Source: Corynebacterium lactis RW2-5 (GTDB taxonomy: Bacteria > Actinomycetota > Actinomycetes > Mycobacteriales > Mycobacteriaceae). Taken from it: 64,000 nt of DNA. The position numbers and the translations under genes are program-made. The stretch covers positions 1,798,001 to 1,862,000 of the forward strand of contig NZ_CP006841.1 in NCBI RefSeq assembly GCF_001274895.1, given 5' to 3'. Positions 8,112 through 18,189 of this stretch are shown here, in pieces; position 1 is the first letter of the stretch; every line of letters starts with the position of its first letter. The notes under the pieces are model-generated. The model was not told where the DNA came from, did no database searches, and saw only the letters and a list, made by a program, of their open reading frames with translations.

Positions 8112-9002
8112 ATGGAAAACACTATCTCCGAAACCAAGGGCACTAAGCCCTTGGTGGCGGCCCGTAAGTCGAAGGGTCGCCGTAAGATGCGCCGTACTGC
8201 CTCCGGCATTATGGCAATGGCCATCGCCCTGACCGGCGCTGGCTTCCTCGCAAACGCACTGACCCCTGATGCTCAGACGGCTACTGCCCAGCAGGATGAA
8301 GCCGCCATGATCCAGCAGGGTAAGGAGCTTTACGATGTCGCTTGTATCACCTGCCACGGTGCAAACCTGCAGGGTGTCAAGGACCGCGGTAAGTCCCTGA
8401 TTGGTGTCGGCGAAGGCTCCGTGTACTTCCAGGTTCACTCCGGCCGTATGCCGATGCTCCGCAATGAAGCTCAGGCAGCCCGTAAGACTCCGCGTTACTC
8501 CGAGGAGCAGATTCTCGCTATCGCAGCCTACGTTCAGTCCAACGGCGGTGGCGCTGGCATCGTCAAGGACGCCGACGGTTCTATCGCAATGGATTCCCTC
8601 CGCGGTAAGAACGCTGGCTCTAACGGCGAAATTGATCCCGCTGACGTTGCACGCGGTTCCGAGCTCTTCCGACTGAACTGTGCATCCTGCCACAACTTCA
8701 CCGGTCGTGGTGGCGCACTGTCCGGCGGTAAGTACGCACCGGTCCTGGACCCTGCAAATGAGCAGGAAATCTACCAGGCTATGCTCACCGGTCCGCAGAA
8801 CATGCCAAAGTTCTCCGATCGCCAGCTCTCCGCTGACGAGAAGAAGGACATCATCGCCTACATCAAGAATGCCAAGGAAACTCCGACCCAGGGCGGTTGG
8901 GGCCTCGGTGGCATCGGCCCGGTTACTGAGGGCATGGCGATGTGGATTGTAGGCATTGTCGCTCTCGTAGCGGCCGCTCTTTGGATTGGATCCCGCCGAT
9001 GA
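8112..9002 (+). CDS. qcrC: Dihaem cytochrome c subunit of the bc1 complex
   Basis: A 296-residue protein with an N-terminal membrane anchor (about residues 30-50), two cytochrome c domains and a C-terminal transmembrane helix ([17 protein letters not shown]). Each c domain has one CxxCH haem site: C78-C81-H82 (CITCH) and C190-C193-H194 (CASCH). The dihaem QcrC replaces soluble cytochrome c in actinobacteria, passing electrons directly to the CuA site of CtaC. The ATG at 8112 has AAAGGGAAAA upstream. The stop overlaps the qcrA start (ATGA), indicating translational coupling. Confidence 0.97.
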   Translation: MENTISETKGTKPLVAARKSKGRRKMRRTASGIMAMAIALTGAGFLANALTPDAQTATAQQDEAAMIQQGKELYDVACITCHGANLQGVKDRGKSLIGVGEGSVYFQVHSGRMPMLRNEAQAARKTPRYSEEQILAIAAYVQSNGGGAGIVKDADGSIAMDSLRGKNAGSNGEIDPADVARGSELFRLNCASCHNFTGRGGALSGGKYAPVLDPANEQEIYQAMLTGPQNMPKFSDRQLSADEKKDIIAYIKNAKETPTQGGWGLGGIGPVTEGMAMWIVGIVALVAAALWIGSRR

Positions 9003-10210
9003 GTAATCACGACAACAAGAAGTACAGCTCCGAAGAGCTGTCGAAGATGAGCAACGCCGAGCTCGCCCGCCTGGGTGCCGAGCTCGACGATGTGACCATT
9101 GCGTACCGCAAGGAACGCTTCCCAATCGCCAACGACCCGGCTGAAAAGCGCGCCGCTGCAGGCGTGACCATCTGGCTGGCTCTTGCCGTTGTTTTGGGCC
9201 TGGCATTCGCCGGCATCTACCTCTTCTACCCATGGCACTACAAGGGCCTCGGCGAAGAGGGCCTGTGGCTCTACACTCTCTACACCCCGCTGCTGGGTGT
9301 CACCCTGGGTGGCTGCATTGTCAGCCTCGGCGTGGGTGCCGTTAAGTTCACCAAGCGCTTCATCCCGGAGGAGATTTCCGTTCAGCGTCGCCACGACGGT
9401 CCGTCTGAGGAAGTTGATCAGAAGACCATCGTCGCTCTCCTGAACGACTCCTGGCAGACCTCGACCCTGGGTCGTCGTTCCGCCATCAAGGGCCTGCTTG
9501 GCACCGGTGCAGTGCTCGCTGGCATCGGCATGATCCTGCCGTTCGGCGGCATGATCAAGAACCCGTGGAAGCCGCGCCACGAGGTAGACGTCACTGGTGA
9601 CGGCACCCTGTGGACCACCGGTTGGACCCTCGTCGAAAAGGGAGAGAAGGTCTACCTGGGTCGCGACACCGGCGCCATCGCCGAGGAGGGCCACCACGGC
9701 TACTCCACCAAGGGTGTTTCCCGCCTGGTTCGCATTCGCCCGGAGGATCTCTCCGCCGGCGCAATGGAAACGGTCTTCCCGCTTCCTGAGGGCGACGTCA
9801 ACGATGGTGACAAGTACTCCAAGGAAGCCGATGTCTACGAGGCACACATGCACTCGATTCACGGTTCCCGCAACTCTGTGATGCTGATTCGTCTGCGCGC
9901 TCAAGATGCCGCGAAGGCGACCCTGCGCCAGGGCCAGGAGGACTTCCACTACGGCGATTACTTCGCCTACTCCAAGATCTGCACGCACATCGGTTGCCCG
10001 ACCTCTCTCTACGAGCAGCAGACCAACCGCATTCTGTGCCCGTGCCACCAGTCGCAGTTCGATGCCCTCCACTACGGCAAGCCGGTCTTCGGTCCGGCCG
10101 CTCGCGCCCTGCCGCAGCTGCCGATTTCCGTTGATGAGGAAGGCTTTATGTACGCCAAGGGCAACTTCGTTGAGCCAGTTGGCCCGGCATTCTGGGAGCG
10201 TAAGTCATGA
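8999..10210 (+). CDS. qcrA: Rieske iron-sulfur protein of the bc1 complex
   Basis: The ATG at 8999 overlaps the qcrC stop (ATGA) and gives 403 residues. A longer upstream extension in frame is rejected because it lies inside qcrC. There are three N-terminal transmembrane helices (about residues 55-77, 90-115 and 165-185), as in actinobacterial QcrA. The periplasmic 2Fe-2S domain has ligands C328/H330 (CTHIGC) and C347/H350 (CPCH), with C333 and C349 forming the expected disulfide. SRR-like basic residues before helix 3 resemble the Tat-assisted insertion signal known for this family. The next gene, qcrB, overlaps by 4 nt. Confidence 0.97.
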   Translation: MSNHDNKKYSSEELSKMSNAELARLGAELDDVTIAYRKERFPIANDPAEKRAAAGVTIWLALAVVLGLAFAGIYLFYPWHYKGLGEEGLWLYTLYTPLLGVTLGGCIVSLGVGAVKFTKRFIPEEISVQRRHDGPSEEVDQKTIVALLNDSWQTSTLGRRSAIKGLLGTGAVLAGIGMILPFGGMIKNPWKPRHEVDVTGDGTLWTTGWTLVEKGEKVYLGRDTGAIAEEGHHGYSTKGVSRLVRIRPEDLSAGAMETVFPLPEGDVNDGDKYSKEADVYEAHMHSIHGSRNSVMLIRLRAQDAAKATLRQGQEDFHYGDYFAYSKICTHIGCPTSLYEQQTNRILCPCHQSQFDALHYGKPVFGPAARALPQLPISVDEEGFMYAKGNFVEPVGPAFWERKS

Positions 10211-11835
10211 GCAATCAAACTAAGCTAGCAACCGCTGCTTCCAATATGGATGCCCGCTACACCATGTCGGGCGGCCTGCGTAAGCAGCTCAACAAGGTGT
10301 TCCCGACCCACTGGTCCTTCCTTTTGGGTGAAATCGCACTCTACTCCTTCGTAGTTCTGCTGATTTCGGGTGTATACCTGACCCTGTTCTTCGATCCGTC
10401 GATGTCCAAGGTCATCTACGACGGTGCGTACGCACCGCTCAACGGTGTCGAGATGTCTCGCGCCTACGAGACCGCTCTGCAGATCTCCTTCGAGGTCCGC
10501 GGTGGTCTGTTTATCCGCCAGGTCCACCACTGGGGTGCGCTTCTGTTCGCCATCTCGATCATGGCGCACATGTTCCGCATCTTCTTCACCGGCGCATTCC
10601 GCAAGCCGCGTGAGGCTAACTGGGTCATCGGCTCCATCCTTCTGCTGCTGTCCGTGGCTGAGGGCTTCATGGGCTACTCCCTGCCGGACGACCTGCTCTC
10701 CGGCGTTGGTCTGCGAATCATGTCCGCTATCGTGATTGGCCTGCCGATCATCGGTACCTGGATTCACTGGATGATGTTCAACGGCGACTTCCCGGGTGAG
10801 ATGATCATCCCGCGTCTGTACATCGCACACGTGCTGATTATTCCGGCACTGCTGCTGGGTCTGATTGCGGCTCACCTGGCTCTGGTCTGGTACCAGAAGC
10901 ACACCCAGTTCGCTGGTCCGGGCCGCACCGAGAACAACGTGGTCGGCGTCCGAATCCTGCCGATCTTCGCTGTGAAGTCCGTGTCCTTCGGCCTGATTAC
11001 CTTCGGCTTCCTGTTCCTGTTCGCCGGTATCTTCCAGATCAACGCCATTTGGAACCTGGGCCCGTACAACCCAGCGCAGGTTTCCGCTGGTTCCCAGCCG
11101 GATATCTACATGCTGTGGACTGACGGTGCTGCCCGTGTTATGCCGCCGTGGGAGCTCTACCTGGGCAACTACACCATCCCGGCAGTCTTCTGGGTCGCTC
11201 TTCTCTGTGGCATCCTGGTTGCTCTGCTCTTCGCTTACCCGTTCATCGAGGCGAAGATTACCGGCGATACCGCACACCACAACCTGCTGCAGCGTCCGCG
11301 TGACGTTCCGGTCCGCTCCGGACTGGGCGCCATGGCTCTGGTGTTCTACACCCTGCTTACCCTGTCCGGCGGTAACGACCTGATCGCCTACCACTTCCAG
11401 ATTTCGCTGAATGCGATGACCTGGATTGGTCGTATCGGTCTGATTGTCCTGCCTCCGATTGCCTACTTCATCACCTACCGCATCTGCCTCGGCCTGCAGC
11501 GCAGCGACCGCGCGGTTCTGGAACACGGCATCGAAACCGGCGTTATCAACCAGCTGCCGAACGGTTCCTTCATTGAGGTCCACCAGCCGCTGGGCCCGGT
11601 CGACGAGCACGGTCACCCGATTCCGCTGGAGTACCAGGGTGCTTACGTCCCGAAGACCATGAACGAACTCGGCGCAGCCGGCCACCCGGGTCGCGGCTCC
11701 TTCTTCAAGCCGGACGCACCTGAGATTGCCGCTGAGGCCGCTCGTATCGAACACGAGAACCACGAGCAGCAGGCTCAGATGTTCCGTGACCTCGAGGCCC
11801 GCAATGCCGAAGAGCGTCGCCAGCTCGAGCAGTAA
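10207..11835 (+). CDS. qcrB: Cytochrome b subunit of the bc1 complex
   Basis: A 542-residue polytopic membrane protein that binds haems bL and bH and forms both quinone sites. Histidine pairs are visible in [22 protein letters not shown] and [20 protein letters not shown] (given in part). The C-terminal extension, charged from about residue 450 and ending in a glutamate-rich helix, is typical of actinobacterial QcrB. The start overlaps the qcrA stop (ATGA). A strong terminator follows. QcrB is the target of bc1-directed antimycobacterials such as Q203 in related bacteria. Confidence 0.97.
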   Translation: MSNQTKLATAASNMDARYTMSGGLRKQLNKVFPTHWSFLLGEIALYSFVVLLISGVYLTLFFDPSMSKVIYDGAYAPLNGVEMSRAYETALQISFEVRGGLFIRQVHHWGALLFAISIMAHMFRIFFTGAFRKPREANWVIGSILLLLSVAEGFMGYSLPDDLLSGVGLRIMSAIVIGLPIIGTWIHWMMFNGDFPGEMIIPRLYIAHVLIIPALLLGLIAAHLALVWYQKHTQFAGPGRTENNVVGVRILPIFAVKSVSFGLITFGFLFLFAGIFQINAIWNLGPYNPAQVSAGSQPDIYMLWTDGAARVMPPWELYLGNYTIPAVFWVALLCGILVALLFAYPFIEAKITGDTAHHNLLQRPRDVPVRSGLGAMALVFYTLLTLSGGNDLIAYHFQISLNAMTWIGRIGLIVLPPIAYFITYRICLGLQRSDRAVLEHGIETGVINQLPNGSFIEVHQPLGPVDEHGHPIPLEYQGAYVPKTMNELGAAGHPGRGSFFKPDAPEIAAEAARIEHENHEQQAQMFRDLEARNAEERRQLEQ

Positions 11836-11865
11836 TTCACCGCGGTAGTTTCTACTGCGCTCAAT

Positions 11866-11915
11866 AAATCGCCCCGATTGGTTCCCGAAAGGGAAATCCA
11901 ATCGGGGCGATTTTT
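11866..11915 (+). terminator. Intrinsic terminator of ctaE-qcrCAB
   Basis: AAATCGCCCCGATTGG (11866-11881) pairs perfectly with CCAATCGGGGCGATTT (11898-11913) across a 16-nt spacer containing a small TTCCCGAAAGGGAA inner hairpin, then a U run. It lies 30 bp after qcrB. Confidence 0.93.
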
Positions 11916-12109
11916 CGCGTCATGCAGGTGCTCCCCTCCCCTATCGTTCGCCTCCTCGGGAAAGCCGCATCTACTCGCGAACGGTCTCCATGATTATTGT
12001 CAGTGAGCTCATCTAACCCCGGACGGTTGCACAAGTTCGATGCCTCTGGGTGCCACCAGCAGCTGTTAGCCCTCGGCGTTGACTTCGACTTTTTCGGATA
12101 AACCCGCTG

Positions 12110-12115
12110 TAAAAT
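12110..12115 (+). promoter_or_regulatory. -10 element for a leaderless ABC-F mRNA
   Basis: TAAAAT ends 6 bp before the ATG at 12122, so transcription should start at or next to the A of the start codon. No Shine-Dalgarno is present. A TTGACT at 12079-12084 is too far away (25 bp) for a standard -35. Confidence 0.6.
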
Positions 12116-12121
12116 GAGGGT

Positions 12122-13855
12122 ATGTCTACGAGCCCCTCTTCCTTCGGCAGCGCCGGTGCACAGGCCTCACCCACGCAGCTTGTCGCAAATAATCTCAATT
12201 TTGACTACGAGGGGACCCCCGTACTGCGTAACGTATCACTTTCGTTGTCCAGCGGTGACGTACTTGGGCTGGTCGGTGACAACGGAGCGGGAAAGTCAAC
12301 CCTGCTGTGGCTTCTCTCTGGCCGTCGCAAACCCACTCACGGTTCTGTAAAACACGTCGGAGTTCGCGTGCTCGGTTCCCAGGAGCTTGAAGCGCCCTAT
12401 GATTCCACCGTTCAGATGCTCATCGACGAGGCTCTCGGCCCGTCTAAACGCCGCCTGGAAGCCCTTGAGGAGGCCGCTGAGGGGATGGCTGCTGCTGCTT
12501 CTGACGAAGAGGCCACGGCCGCGGAACAAGCGTATTCCGAGATCTTCTCCGACGTCATGGCCCACGATGACTGGAACGCTGAGCACAACGCTGAAATTGT
12601 CCTAGATCACCTCGGTCTGACGGGTAACGCCCCCGATGGTGCTCCGCTGACCGATCAGCTAACAACAGAGATCTCCGGCGGCCAGCGCGCTCGCCTTGGG
12701 CTTGCTCTCACTCTCATCCGCAGCCCCGAGATTTTGCTTCTCGACGAGCCTACTAACCACCTGGATGAGCGCGGCCGCAAACTGGTCATCGACACCATTC
12801 ACAACCACCCGGGCGTGGTCGTGGTGGCTACCCACGACCGAGACTTTTTAGACGAAGTCTGTACCGTTATCGGCGACCTCGTACCGGGCCGTGAGGGTAT
12901 CGGCATGTTCCGAGGAAACTACTCGGACTATGACAAACACAAGCGCCACGAACGAGCTCTTTGGGAGCACCAATGGCGCGTCGAGGAGCACGAACGTGCT
13001 CGACTCGAGGATGTCGTTGAAAATAGCGCTAGGGAGGTCTCTCCCGGCAGGGAGATGACCGATAACAACAAGATGGCCTACAACCAAAAGGGTGGGCGCG
13101 TAGACCGCCAGATTGCGCGGCGCGTGCGCTTCGCCCGTCAGCGCCTGACGGAGTTGTACGAAGATGGTGTGGCGAAGCCGCCGGCCCTTCTCGGCTTCGA
13201 TGCACCGCTTACTGCCCCGCTGCCCACGAAACGAGCCGCGGCGGGCAGCGACGAGGACTTTCACATCAAACTCCGCGGAGTCGTCGTTCCAGACCGGATT
13301 AAAGTCGGGTCTTTGACAATTCGCCCTGGTGACAAGGTTGTCATCACGGGGCCAAACGGGGCTGGAAAATCTACGCTGTTCAAAACCATTTTGGGTCAAG
13401 TCTCCACGCAGGCGGGAGAGGTTCGAATTGGGCAAGAAGCCACCATCGCGATGCTCGCGCAGGAACAGGACTGGGAAGACCCCTCGAAAACTCCTCAGGA
13501 GCTCTACGACATGTCCCCCAATGCGAAGGTAACGCTGGCGGACCTTGGCCTCCTCAGCGAAGAGGACACGAAGCGTCCTGTAGGCGACCTGTCCGTCGGT
13601 CAGCAAAGACGCGTCGCCTTAGCGCTAGTCGTAGCGAATCCTCCCCAGATCTTGCTTCTCGACGAGCCCACTAATCATCTCAGCGTCGACCTCATTGAAG
13701 AGGTTCAGGATGCTATCGGTTCCGCAGAGAGCACCGTCATCGTCATCACCCACGACCACCGTATGATTAACCGTCTCGAAGCCAGGCACCTCGTCGTCAC
13801 AGAGGGCGAAGTTTCCGAGCTACCTAAGGGCCAGAAACCGGTCGAATTCGATTAG
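12122..13855 (+). CDS. ABC-F family ATPase (ribosome-associated)
   Basis: A 577-residue soluble protein with two ABC cassettes and no membrane domain. First cassette: Walker A GDNGAGKST (residues 52-60), signature ISGGQRARLGLAL, Walker B ILLLDEPTNHLD. Second cassette: Walker A GPNGAGKST (about 410-418), signature LSVGQQRRVALAL, Walker B ILLLDEPTNHLS. The cassettes are separated by a charged linker (about residues 270-350), the P-site tRNA interaction motif region. ABC-F proteins act on the ribosome, some as translation factors and some protecting against antibiotics; which applies here cannot be told. It is placed between qcrB and ctaF with its own promoter and terminator. Confidence 0.9.
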   Translation: MSTSPSSFGSAGAQASPTQLVANNLNFDYEGTPVLRNVSLSLSSGDVLGLVGDNGAGKSTLLWLLSGRRKPTHGSVKHVGVRVLGSQELEAPYDSTVQMLIDEALGPSKRRLEALEEAAEGMAAAASDEEATAAEQAYSEIFSDVMAHDDWNAEHNAEIVLDHLGLTGNAPDGAPLTDQLTTEISGGQRARLGLALTLIRSPEILLLDEPTNHLDERGRKLVIDTIHNHPGVVVVATHDRDFLDEVCTVIGDLVPGREGIGMFRGNYSDYDKHKRHERALWEHQWRVEEHERARLEDVVENSAREVSPGREMTDNNKMAYNQKGGRVDRQIARRVRFARQRLTELYEDGVAKPPALLGFDAPLTAPLPTKRAAAGSDEDFHIKLRGVVVPDRIKVGSLTIRPGDKVVITGPNGAGKSTLFKTILGQVSTQAGEVRIGQEATIAMLAQEQDWEDPSKTPQELYDMSPNAKVTLADLGLLSEEDTKRPVGDLSVGQQRRVALALVVANPPQILLLDEPTNHLSVDLIEEVQDAIGSAESTVIVITHDHRMINRLEARHLVVTEGEVSELPKGQKPVEFD

Positions 13856-13924
13856 GATTTCAGCGCTGAACACTACCCGACCGCCTGGTCAGCGTGTAGT
13901 CGACATTCGGCATCGACATACAGC

Positions 13925-13962
13925 AAAAACCTCTCCCACTTTTGTAAGTGGGAGAGGTTTTT
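13925..13962. terminator. Bidirectional terminator between the ABC-F gene and ctaF
   Basis: AAAAACCTCTCCCACTT pairs perfectly with AAGTGGGAGAGGTTTTT around a TTGT loop. A-run and U-run flanks make it functional in both directions for the two converging genes. Confidence 0.92.
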
Positions 13963-14012
13963 CGGCTATCTAAAATTGTGAACCTTTGAGGGTCTATAGG
14001 CCCTGCAGATTC

Positions 14013-14459
14013 TTAGTGCTTCTCCGGCGGAGTGATGTACTGAGTGTTCAGCTTGGTGCCGGAGACAATCAGGATGACTGCGCCAACAAGCAGGAGCCAG
14101 TAAGCCATGAATGCGATTCCGTAGCCCATGAAGAGGATGCCGACGGTCATAACAAACGGCCAAATCGAGCTAGCGGAGAAGAAGCCCAGGGTGCCGGCGC
14201 CGTCTACGACCTCAGCCTCTTCGAAGTCCGAAGGGGTGATGTCGGAGCGGACTTCGGTGAAGTGGAAGTAACCGCCAAGCATGAGGGTCATCAGAGCGGC
14301 AAGAACAAGGCCGGTTGCACCGGCCCACTCCAGACGGCCCTGGTTTTCGTTGATGATGTTACCGGTGTCCTGGAGGTAACGAGTAGCGAAGATGTAGACA
14401 ACAGCCATGAACGCCAGGAACACGGTAAGTCCGTAGAAGAGCTTTGCTGCAGACTTCAT
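14013..14459 (-). CDS. ctaF: Cytochrome aa3 oxidase subunit IV
   Basis: A 148-residue membrane protein with four predicted transmembrane helices: residues about 5-25, 47-67, 93-113 and 115-135. The start MKSAAKLFYGLTVFLAFMA and the motif EWAGATGLVLAALMTLMLGGYFH (in part) match actinobacterial CtaF. It is needed for a stable, active aa3 oxidase. It lies 34 bp downstream of ctaC in the same direction, so ctaC-ctaF form an operon ended by the bidirectional terminator. Confidence 0.95.
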   Translation of the reverse strand: MKSAAKLFYGLTVFLAFMAVVYIFATRYLQDTGNIINENQGRLEWAGATGLVLAALMTLMLGGYFHFTEVRSDITPSDFEEAEVVDGAGTLGFFSASSIWPFVMTVGILFMGYGIAFMAYWLLLVGAVILIVSGTKLNTQYITPPEKH

Positions 14460-14493
14460 TTGAGAACTTCCTTAAGTTAAGAAACGGTTGCGT

Positions 14494-15687
14494 TTACTTT
14501 GCTTCTGCGTTCAGGTCGATCGTGTTGGCGCCACGGTCATCGAGATCGCGGGTGTCAGCACGGCCGGAGTTGAACGGGGAGGTGGAGACTGCGAAGGCCG
14601 GCTCGTTGATGTGCTTCAGTGCATCAGCGTTGGAGGCTTCCGGATTCTCCTGGCGGAACTTGATGTACTCGGTGAACTGCTCGCGAGAGACAGCACGAAT
14701 CTCGAAGTTCATCATTGCGTGGTAGGTACCGCACATTTCTGCACAGCGACCGACGAATGCGTTCTTGACCTTGTCGGACGGGTTGTCCTCCGGACGGTTA
14801 GCAATCTTCTCAGAGTCGATCTTCTCAATCTGGAAGATACGGTTCGACTTGTTGCGCTCCGGGTGCGGGAAAGCGTCACGCTTGAACAGGAACTCCGGAA
14901 CCCAGAAGGAGTGGATGACGTCAGCCGAAGCCAGGTCGAACTCAATCGCGGTGTCCTGCGGAACGACCAGAACCGGAACCTCTTCGGTGGTACCGAGGGT
15001 CTCAATCTCGTCGTAGTGCAGGTAGGACAGGTCCGAAGTGGACAGACCGTGAATCGGGTGTGCCTTCTTCTCTGCGCGCTCCTCGTCGCTCGGAGAGTGG
15101 TGGCCACCCTCGGAAGCGCCGAGATCCATGCGGTCAGCCTTCTTGTTTGCGACCTCTTCGTTGCGGCCGTTGTACTCCTCGCCGCCCATCAGGTCAGCAG
15201 AAATCTTGCCGTAGCCGAACTTCCAATTCCACTGGAATGCGGTTACGTCGACGGTGACCTCAGGGTTCTTGTCCAGCGCGGTGACCTTGTCCTGGGTCTG
15301 AACGGTGAAGAAGAACAGGGACATGACAATCAGAATCGGCAGAACGGTCAGAACCAGCTCAACCGGAACGTTGTAAGCAGTCTGGCGCGGGAACTCACCC
15401 TTGCCACCCTTCTTGGCCTTCTTCGCGGTGAAGAACGCCATCGAGTACAGGGTCAGACCCCATACGATGATGCCGATAATCCAGGCTGCAACCCAGGTCC
15501 ACACCCAAAAGTTACCCATAGCCTGGGACTCCGGAGTAACGCCTTCCGGCCAGCCGAAACGGAGCAACTTGAAAAAGCCATTTTCCGGAGGATTAACATC
15601 ACAGCCGGCGAGCAGGGCTGCACTACCGGCGGCAACGCCGAGGACGCCGAGCTTGCGGGCGACTCCGAACTTTCTACGCTGATTCAC
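14494..15687 (-). CDS. ctaC: Cytochrome aa3 oxidase subunit II (lipoprotein, CuA site)
   Basis: The start is GTG at 15687, chosen because AGGAAGG lies 8 nt upstream and the N-terminus MNQRRKFG then leads directly into a lipoprotein signal with lipobox LLAG-C29. An in-frame ATG at 15714 would add nine residues and lacks a ribosome-binding site. There are two transmembrane helices after lipidation (about 60-80 and 105-130), then a cupredoxin domain with an acidic insertion. The CuA motif is CAEMCGTYHAMM. It accepts electrons from QcrC. Length is 397 residues, slightly longer than C. glutamicum CtaC (359). Confidence 0.95.
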   Translation of the reverse strand: MNQRRKFGVARKLGVLGVAAGSAALLAGCDVNPPENGFFKLLRFGWPEGVTPESQAMGNFWVWTWVAAWIIGIIVWGLTLYSMAFFTAKKAKKGGKGEFPRQTAYNVPVELVLTVLPILIVMSLFFFTVQTQDKVTALDKNPEVTVDVTAFQWNWKFGYGKISADLMGGEEYNGRNEEVANKKADRMDLGASEGGHHSPSDEERAEKKAHPIHGLSTSDLSYLHYDEIETLGTTEEVPVLVVPQDTAIEFDLASADVIHSFWVPEFLFKRDAFPHPERNKSNRIFQIEKIDSEKIANRPEDNPSDKVKNAFVGRCAEMCGTYHAMMNFEIRAVSREQFTEYIKFRQENPEASNADALKHINEPAFAVSTSPFNSGRADTRDLDDRGANTIDLNAEAK

Positions 15688-16140
15688 GTGTGTCTGCCTT
15701 CCTGATCCACACAATTTTCGATAACCGATAATGGTTTCGTCCTACCCAAGCAGAGTAGTCGATTCCTGTGATTTCTCCACAACAATTTTGCGCGTGGGGT
15801 GCTCTTGAGTATATCCGCCCTAATAAAATACTGAGAAAGACCCACCCTTCGGGGGTGGCTTTTTATCAGACTTCTCTTTCAGAGCCCTGGCAAAACCTTT
15901 AGACACCGGTCAGCCCATCACGCCACTGTCCCGTTTCAATCGCACACACCCCACACCACAAGCCCTTGCTGCAACACCTTGAGGCCTTAAGGCACTAAAG
16001 TAAGTGCCGCATTCCATGTGGCGCCTCGATATGGCGACCGCACGGGGACATTCAGTTCCGGCGGCGGATCTCAGCAATCTACGCTCCATCCCAGCCCGCT
16101 TCTAACCCCGAGTACAAGATGAAAGGTGTTCGCACGAAGC
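15688..16140. other. 453-bp divergent region between ctaC and ltsA
   Basis: Holds the promoters of both genes. A short hairpin with a UUCG loop and U run on the plus strand lies at 15842-15864; see the separate entry. A weak TGTGA half-site is at 15767-15771. From 15870 to 16120 nothing recognisable was seen. Confidence 0.5.
15842..15864 (+). terminator. Terminator-like hairpin with no gene upstream on its strand
   Basis: CCACCC (15842-15847) pairs with GGGTGG (15853-15858) across TTCGG, followed by CTTTTT. On the plus strand there is no gene before it, only a weak TTGCGC / TATATC pair (15788-15793 and 15810-15815). On the minus strand the tail is poor in U. It may shield ltsA from, or be the end of, an antisense or very short RNA. 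Confidence 0.45.
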
Positions 16141-18066
16141 ATGTGTGGTCTTCTAGGAATCCTTACGGCCAACGCCGACGCAGCGGACTTCGTCCCTGTT
16201 ATTGAACGAGCCCTGCCGTGCATGCGGCACCGCGGCCCAGACGATGCCGGCACGTGGAACGACGGCGATGCCGTTTTCGGTTTCAACCGTCTCTCCATTA
16301 TCGATATCGCGCACAGCCACCAGCCTCTGCAGTGGGGGCCCGAAGGACAGCCAAACCGCTACGCGATGACCTTCAATGGCGAAATCTACAACTACGTGGA
16401 GCTTCGCGAAGAGCTGAAGAAGGAAGGCTATTCCTTTAATACTTCCGGCGACGGCGAACCCATCGTCGTGGGTTTTCACCATTGGGGCGCCGATGTCGTA
16501 AAGCACTTACGCGGCATGTTCGGCATCGCGATCTGGGACTCGGTTGAACGTCGCCTCTTCCTCGCCCGCGATCCGTTCGGCATTAAGCCGCTCTACTACG
16601 CAACCACTCCGAAGGGCACCATTTTCGGTTCCGAGAAGAAGTCCCTACTCGAATCAGCTCCGGAAATGGGTATCGATGCCAAGGCTCTGAAAAAGCGCGC
16701 CGTCGAACACTACGTGGACCTCCAGTACGTGCCGGAGCCCGAGTCCCTCCACACCGACATCGTCCGCCTGGAGTCGGGTTGCAGCGCATTCGTCTCCCCC
16801 GGAGGAGAGGTAAAGCAGACTCGTTACTTCAACCCCAGCTTCCCTATCCAGCCGGTAGCCAAGGGAACTGAACAGCAAGTATTCGACCGAATTGCTCGTG
16901 CGCTTGAAGACAGCGTCGAAAAGCACATGCGAGCAGACGTGACGGTGGGCTCCTTCCTTTCCGGTGGCATCGACTCGACGGCTATTGCAGCCCTGGCTAA
17001 GCGCCACAACCCGAACCTGCTCACCTTCACCACGGGCTTTGAGCGGGAGGGCTTCTCTGAGGTCGACGTCGCGGCTGAGTCAGCGGAGGCCATTGGTGTG
17101 GAGCACATCGTCAAGATTGTGTCTCCGGAGGAGTTCGCCGGGGCGATTCCGAAGATCATGTGGTACCTGGATGATCCGGTGGCTGACCCGGCCTTGGTCC
17201 CGCTGTACTTCGTGGCGGCGGAGGCGCGTAAGCACGTCAAGGTCGTACTCTCCGGCGAAGGCGCGGACGAGCTCTTTGGTGGTTACACCATTTATAAGGA
17301 GCCACTGTCGCTGAAGCCTTTCGAAAAGGTTCCCTCTCCCCTGCTTCGTGGACTGGCTAAAGTCGGCGAGGCACTTCCGGAAGGCGTGCGTGGCAAGTCC
17401 CTGCTGCAGCGCGGCACGACTCCGCTGGAGCAGCGTTACTACGGCAACGCGCGCTCGTTCAACTTCGAGCAGCTCCAGCAGGTACTGCCGTGGGCGAAGA
17501 AGGAATGGGATCACACCGACGTGACCGCTCCGATTTACGCGAAGTCCAAGGGTTGGGATCCTGTGACCCGCATGCAGCACCTAGACCTGTTCACCTGGCT
17601 GCGCGGTGACATCCTGGTCAAGGCTGACAAGATTACTATGGCCAATTCGCTCGAGCTGCGTGTTCCTTTCCTGGACCGCGTGGTCTTCGACGCAGCCCAG
17701 TCTCTCCCCGTCGATATGCGCGTCGCCGAGGGCACCACTAAGTACGCTTTACGACGTGCGATGGAGCAAATTGTCCCGGCCCATGTTTTGAACAGGCGCA
17801 AGCTCGGCTTCCCGGTTCCGATCCGACACTGGCTCGCGGGCGACGAGCTTCGCGGTTGGGCAGAGGACGTTATCCGCGAATCGCAGACGGAGGACCTTAT
17901 CAGCAAGGCAGCCGTCCAGAAGATGCTTGCGGAGCACCACCCCACCGAGCGCGACCACTCCCGTCGACTCTGGACAATCCTGGCGTTCATGGTGTGGCAC
18001 GGCATCTTCATCGAAGACCGCATCACCCCGGACATCGAGCAGCGCGATTACCCGGTCGAACTCTAA
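16141..18066 (+). CDS. ltsA: Glutamine-dependent asparagine synthetase, LtsA type
   Basis: A 641-residue class II amidotransferase. The ATG at 16141 is required because it places Cys2 (MCGLLG) as the N-terminal nucleophile; the longer frame from 16126 would bury it. The glutaminase domain (residues 1-210) contains RHRGPDDAGTW and NGEIYNY; the AsnB synthetase domain has SGGIDSTAIAALA (ATP-pyrophosphatase loop) and SGEGADELFGGY. C. glutamicum LtsA (640 aa) amidates cell-wall precursors (mDAP side), and mutants are lysozyme-sensitive. Family and length fit that role better than bulk asparagine synthesis. Confidence 0.93.
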   Translation: MCGLLGILTANADAADFVPVIERALPCMRHRGPDDAGTWNDGDAVFGFNRLSIIDIAHSHQPLQWGPEGQPNRYAMTFNGEIYNYVELREELKKEGYSFNTSGDGEPIVVGFHHWGADVVKHLRGMFGIAIWDSVERRLFLARDPFGIKPLYYATTPKGTIFGSEKKSLLESAPEMGIDAKALKKRAVEHYVDLQYVPEPESLHTDIVRLESGCSAFVSPGGEVKQTRYFNPSFPIQPVAKGTEQQVFDRIARALEDSVEKHMRADVTVGSFLSGGIDSTAIAALAKRHNPNLLTFTTGFEREGFSEVDVAAESAEAIGVEHIVKIVSPEEFAGAIPKIMWYLDDPVADPALVPLYFVAAEARKHVKVVLSGEGADELFGGYTIYKEPLSLKPFEKVPSPLLRGLAKVGEALPEGVRGKSLLQRGTTPLEQRYYGNARSFNFEQLQQVLPWAKKEWDHTDVTAPIYAKSKGWDPVTRMQHLDLFTWLRGDILVKADKITMANSLELRVPFLDRVVFDAAQSLPVDMRVAEGTTKYALRRAMEQIVPAHVLNRRKLGFPVPIRHWLAGDELRGWAEDVIRESQTEDLISKAAVQKMLAEHHPTERDHSRRLWTILAFMVWHGIFIEDRITPDIEQRDYPVEL

Positions 18067-18085
18067 AGGCGCAGTTTAGAAAACT

Positions 18086-18138
18086 AAACCCGATACCTAA
18101 GTCGCCTCTAATGAGGTTTCGACAAAGGTATCGGGTTT
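18086..18138 (+). terminator. Terminator after ltsA
   Basis: AAACCCGATACCT (18086-18098) pairs with AGGTATCGGGTTT (18126-18138), enclosing a second hairpin (GTCG-CCTC / GAGG-CGAC), then TTAGTATTTT. It is probably functional in both directions against the converging PspC gene. Confidence 0.85.
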
Positions 18139-18189
18139 TAGTATTTTCAAACCACTTTTTCAGCGAATGTCAGATATGGCACGCCGCGT

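Noticed and set aside
10225..11901. 558-codon open frame antisense to qcrB, with others antisense to qcrA and qcrC
   Set aside because: Each overlaps a gene with complete motifs, and the composition (Gln/Asp/His/Val-rich) is the shadow of sense codons.
16126..16140. Upstream GTG start for ltsA
   Set aside because: Would place five residues before the Cys nucleophile that must be N-terminal after Met removal.
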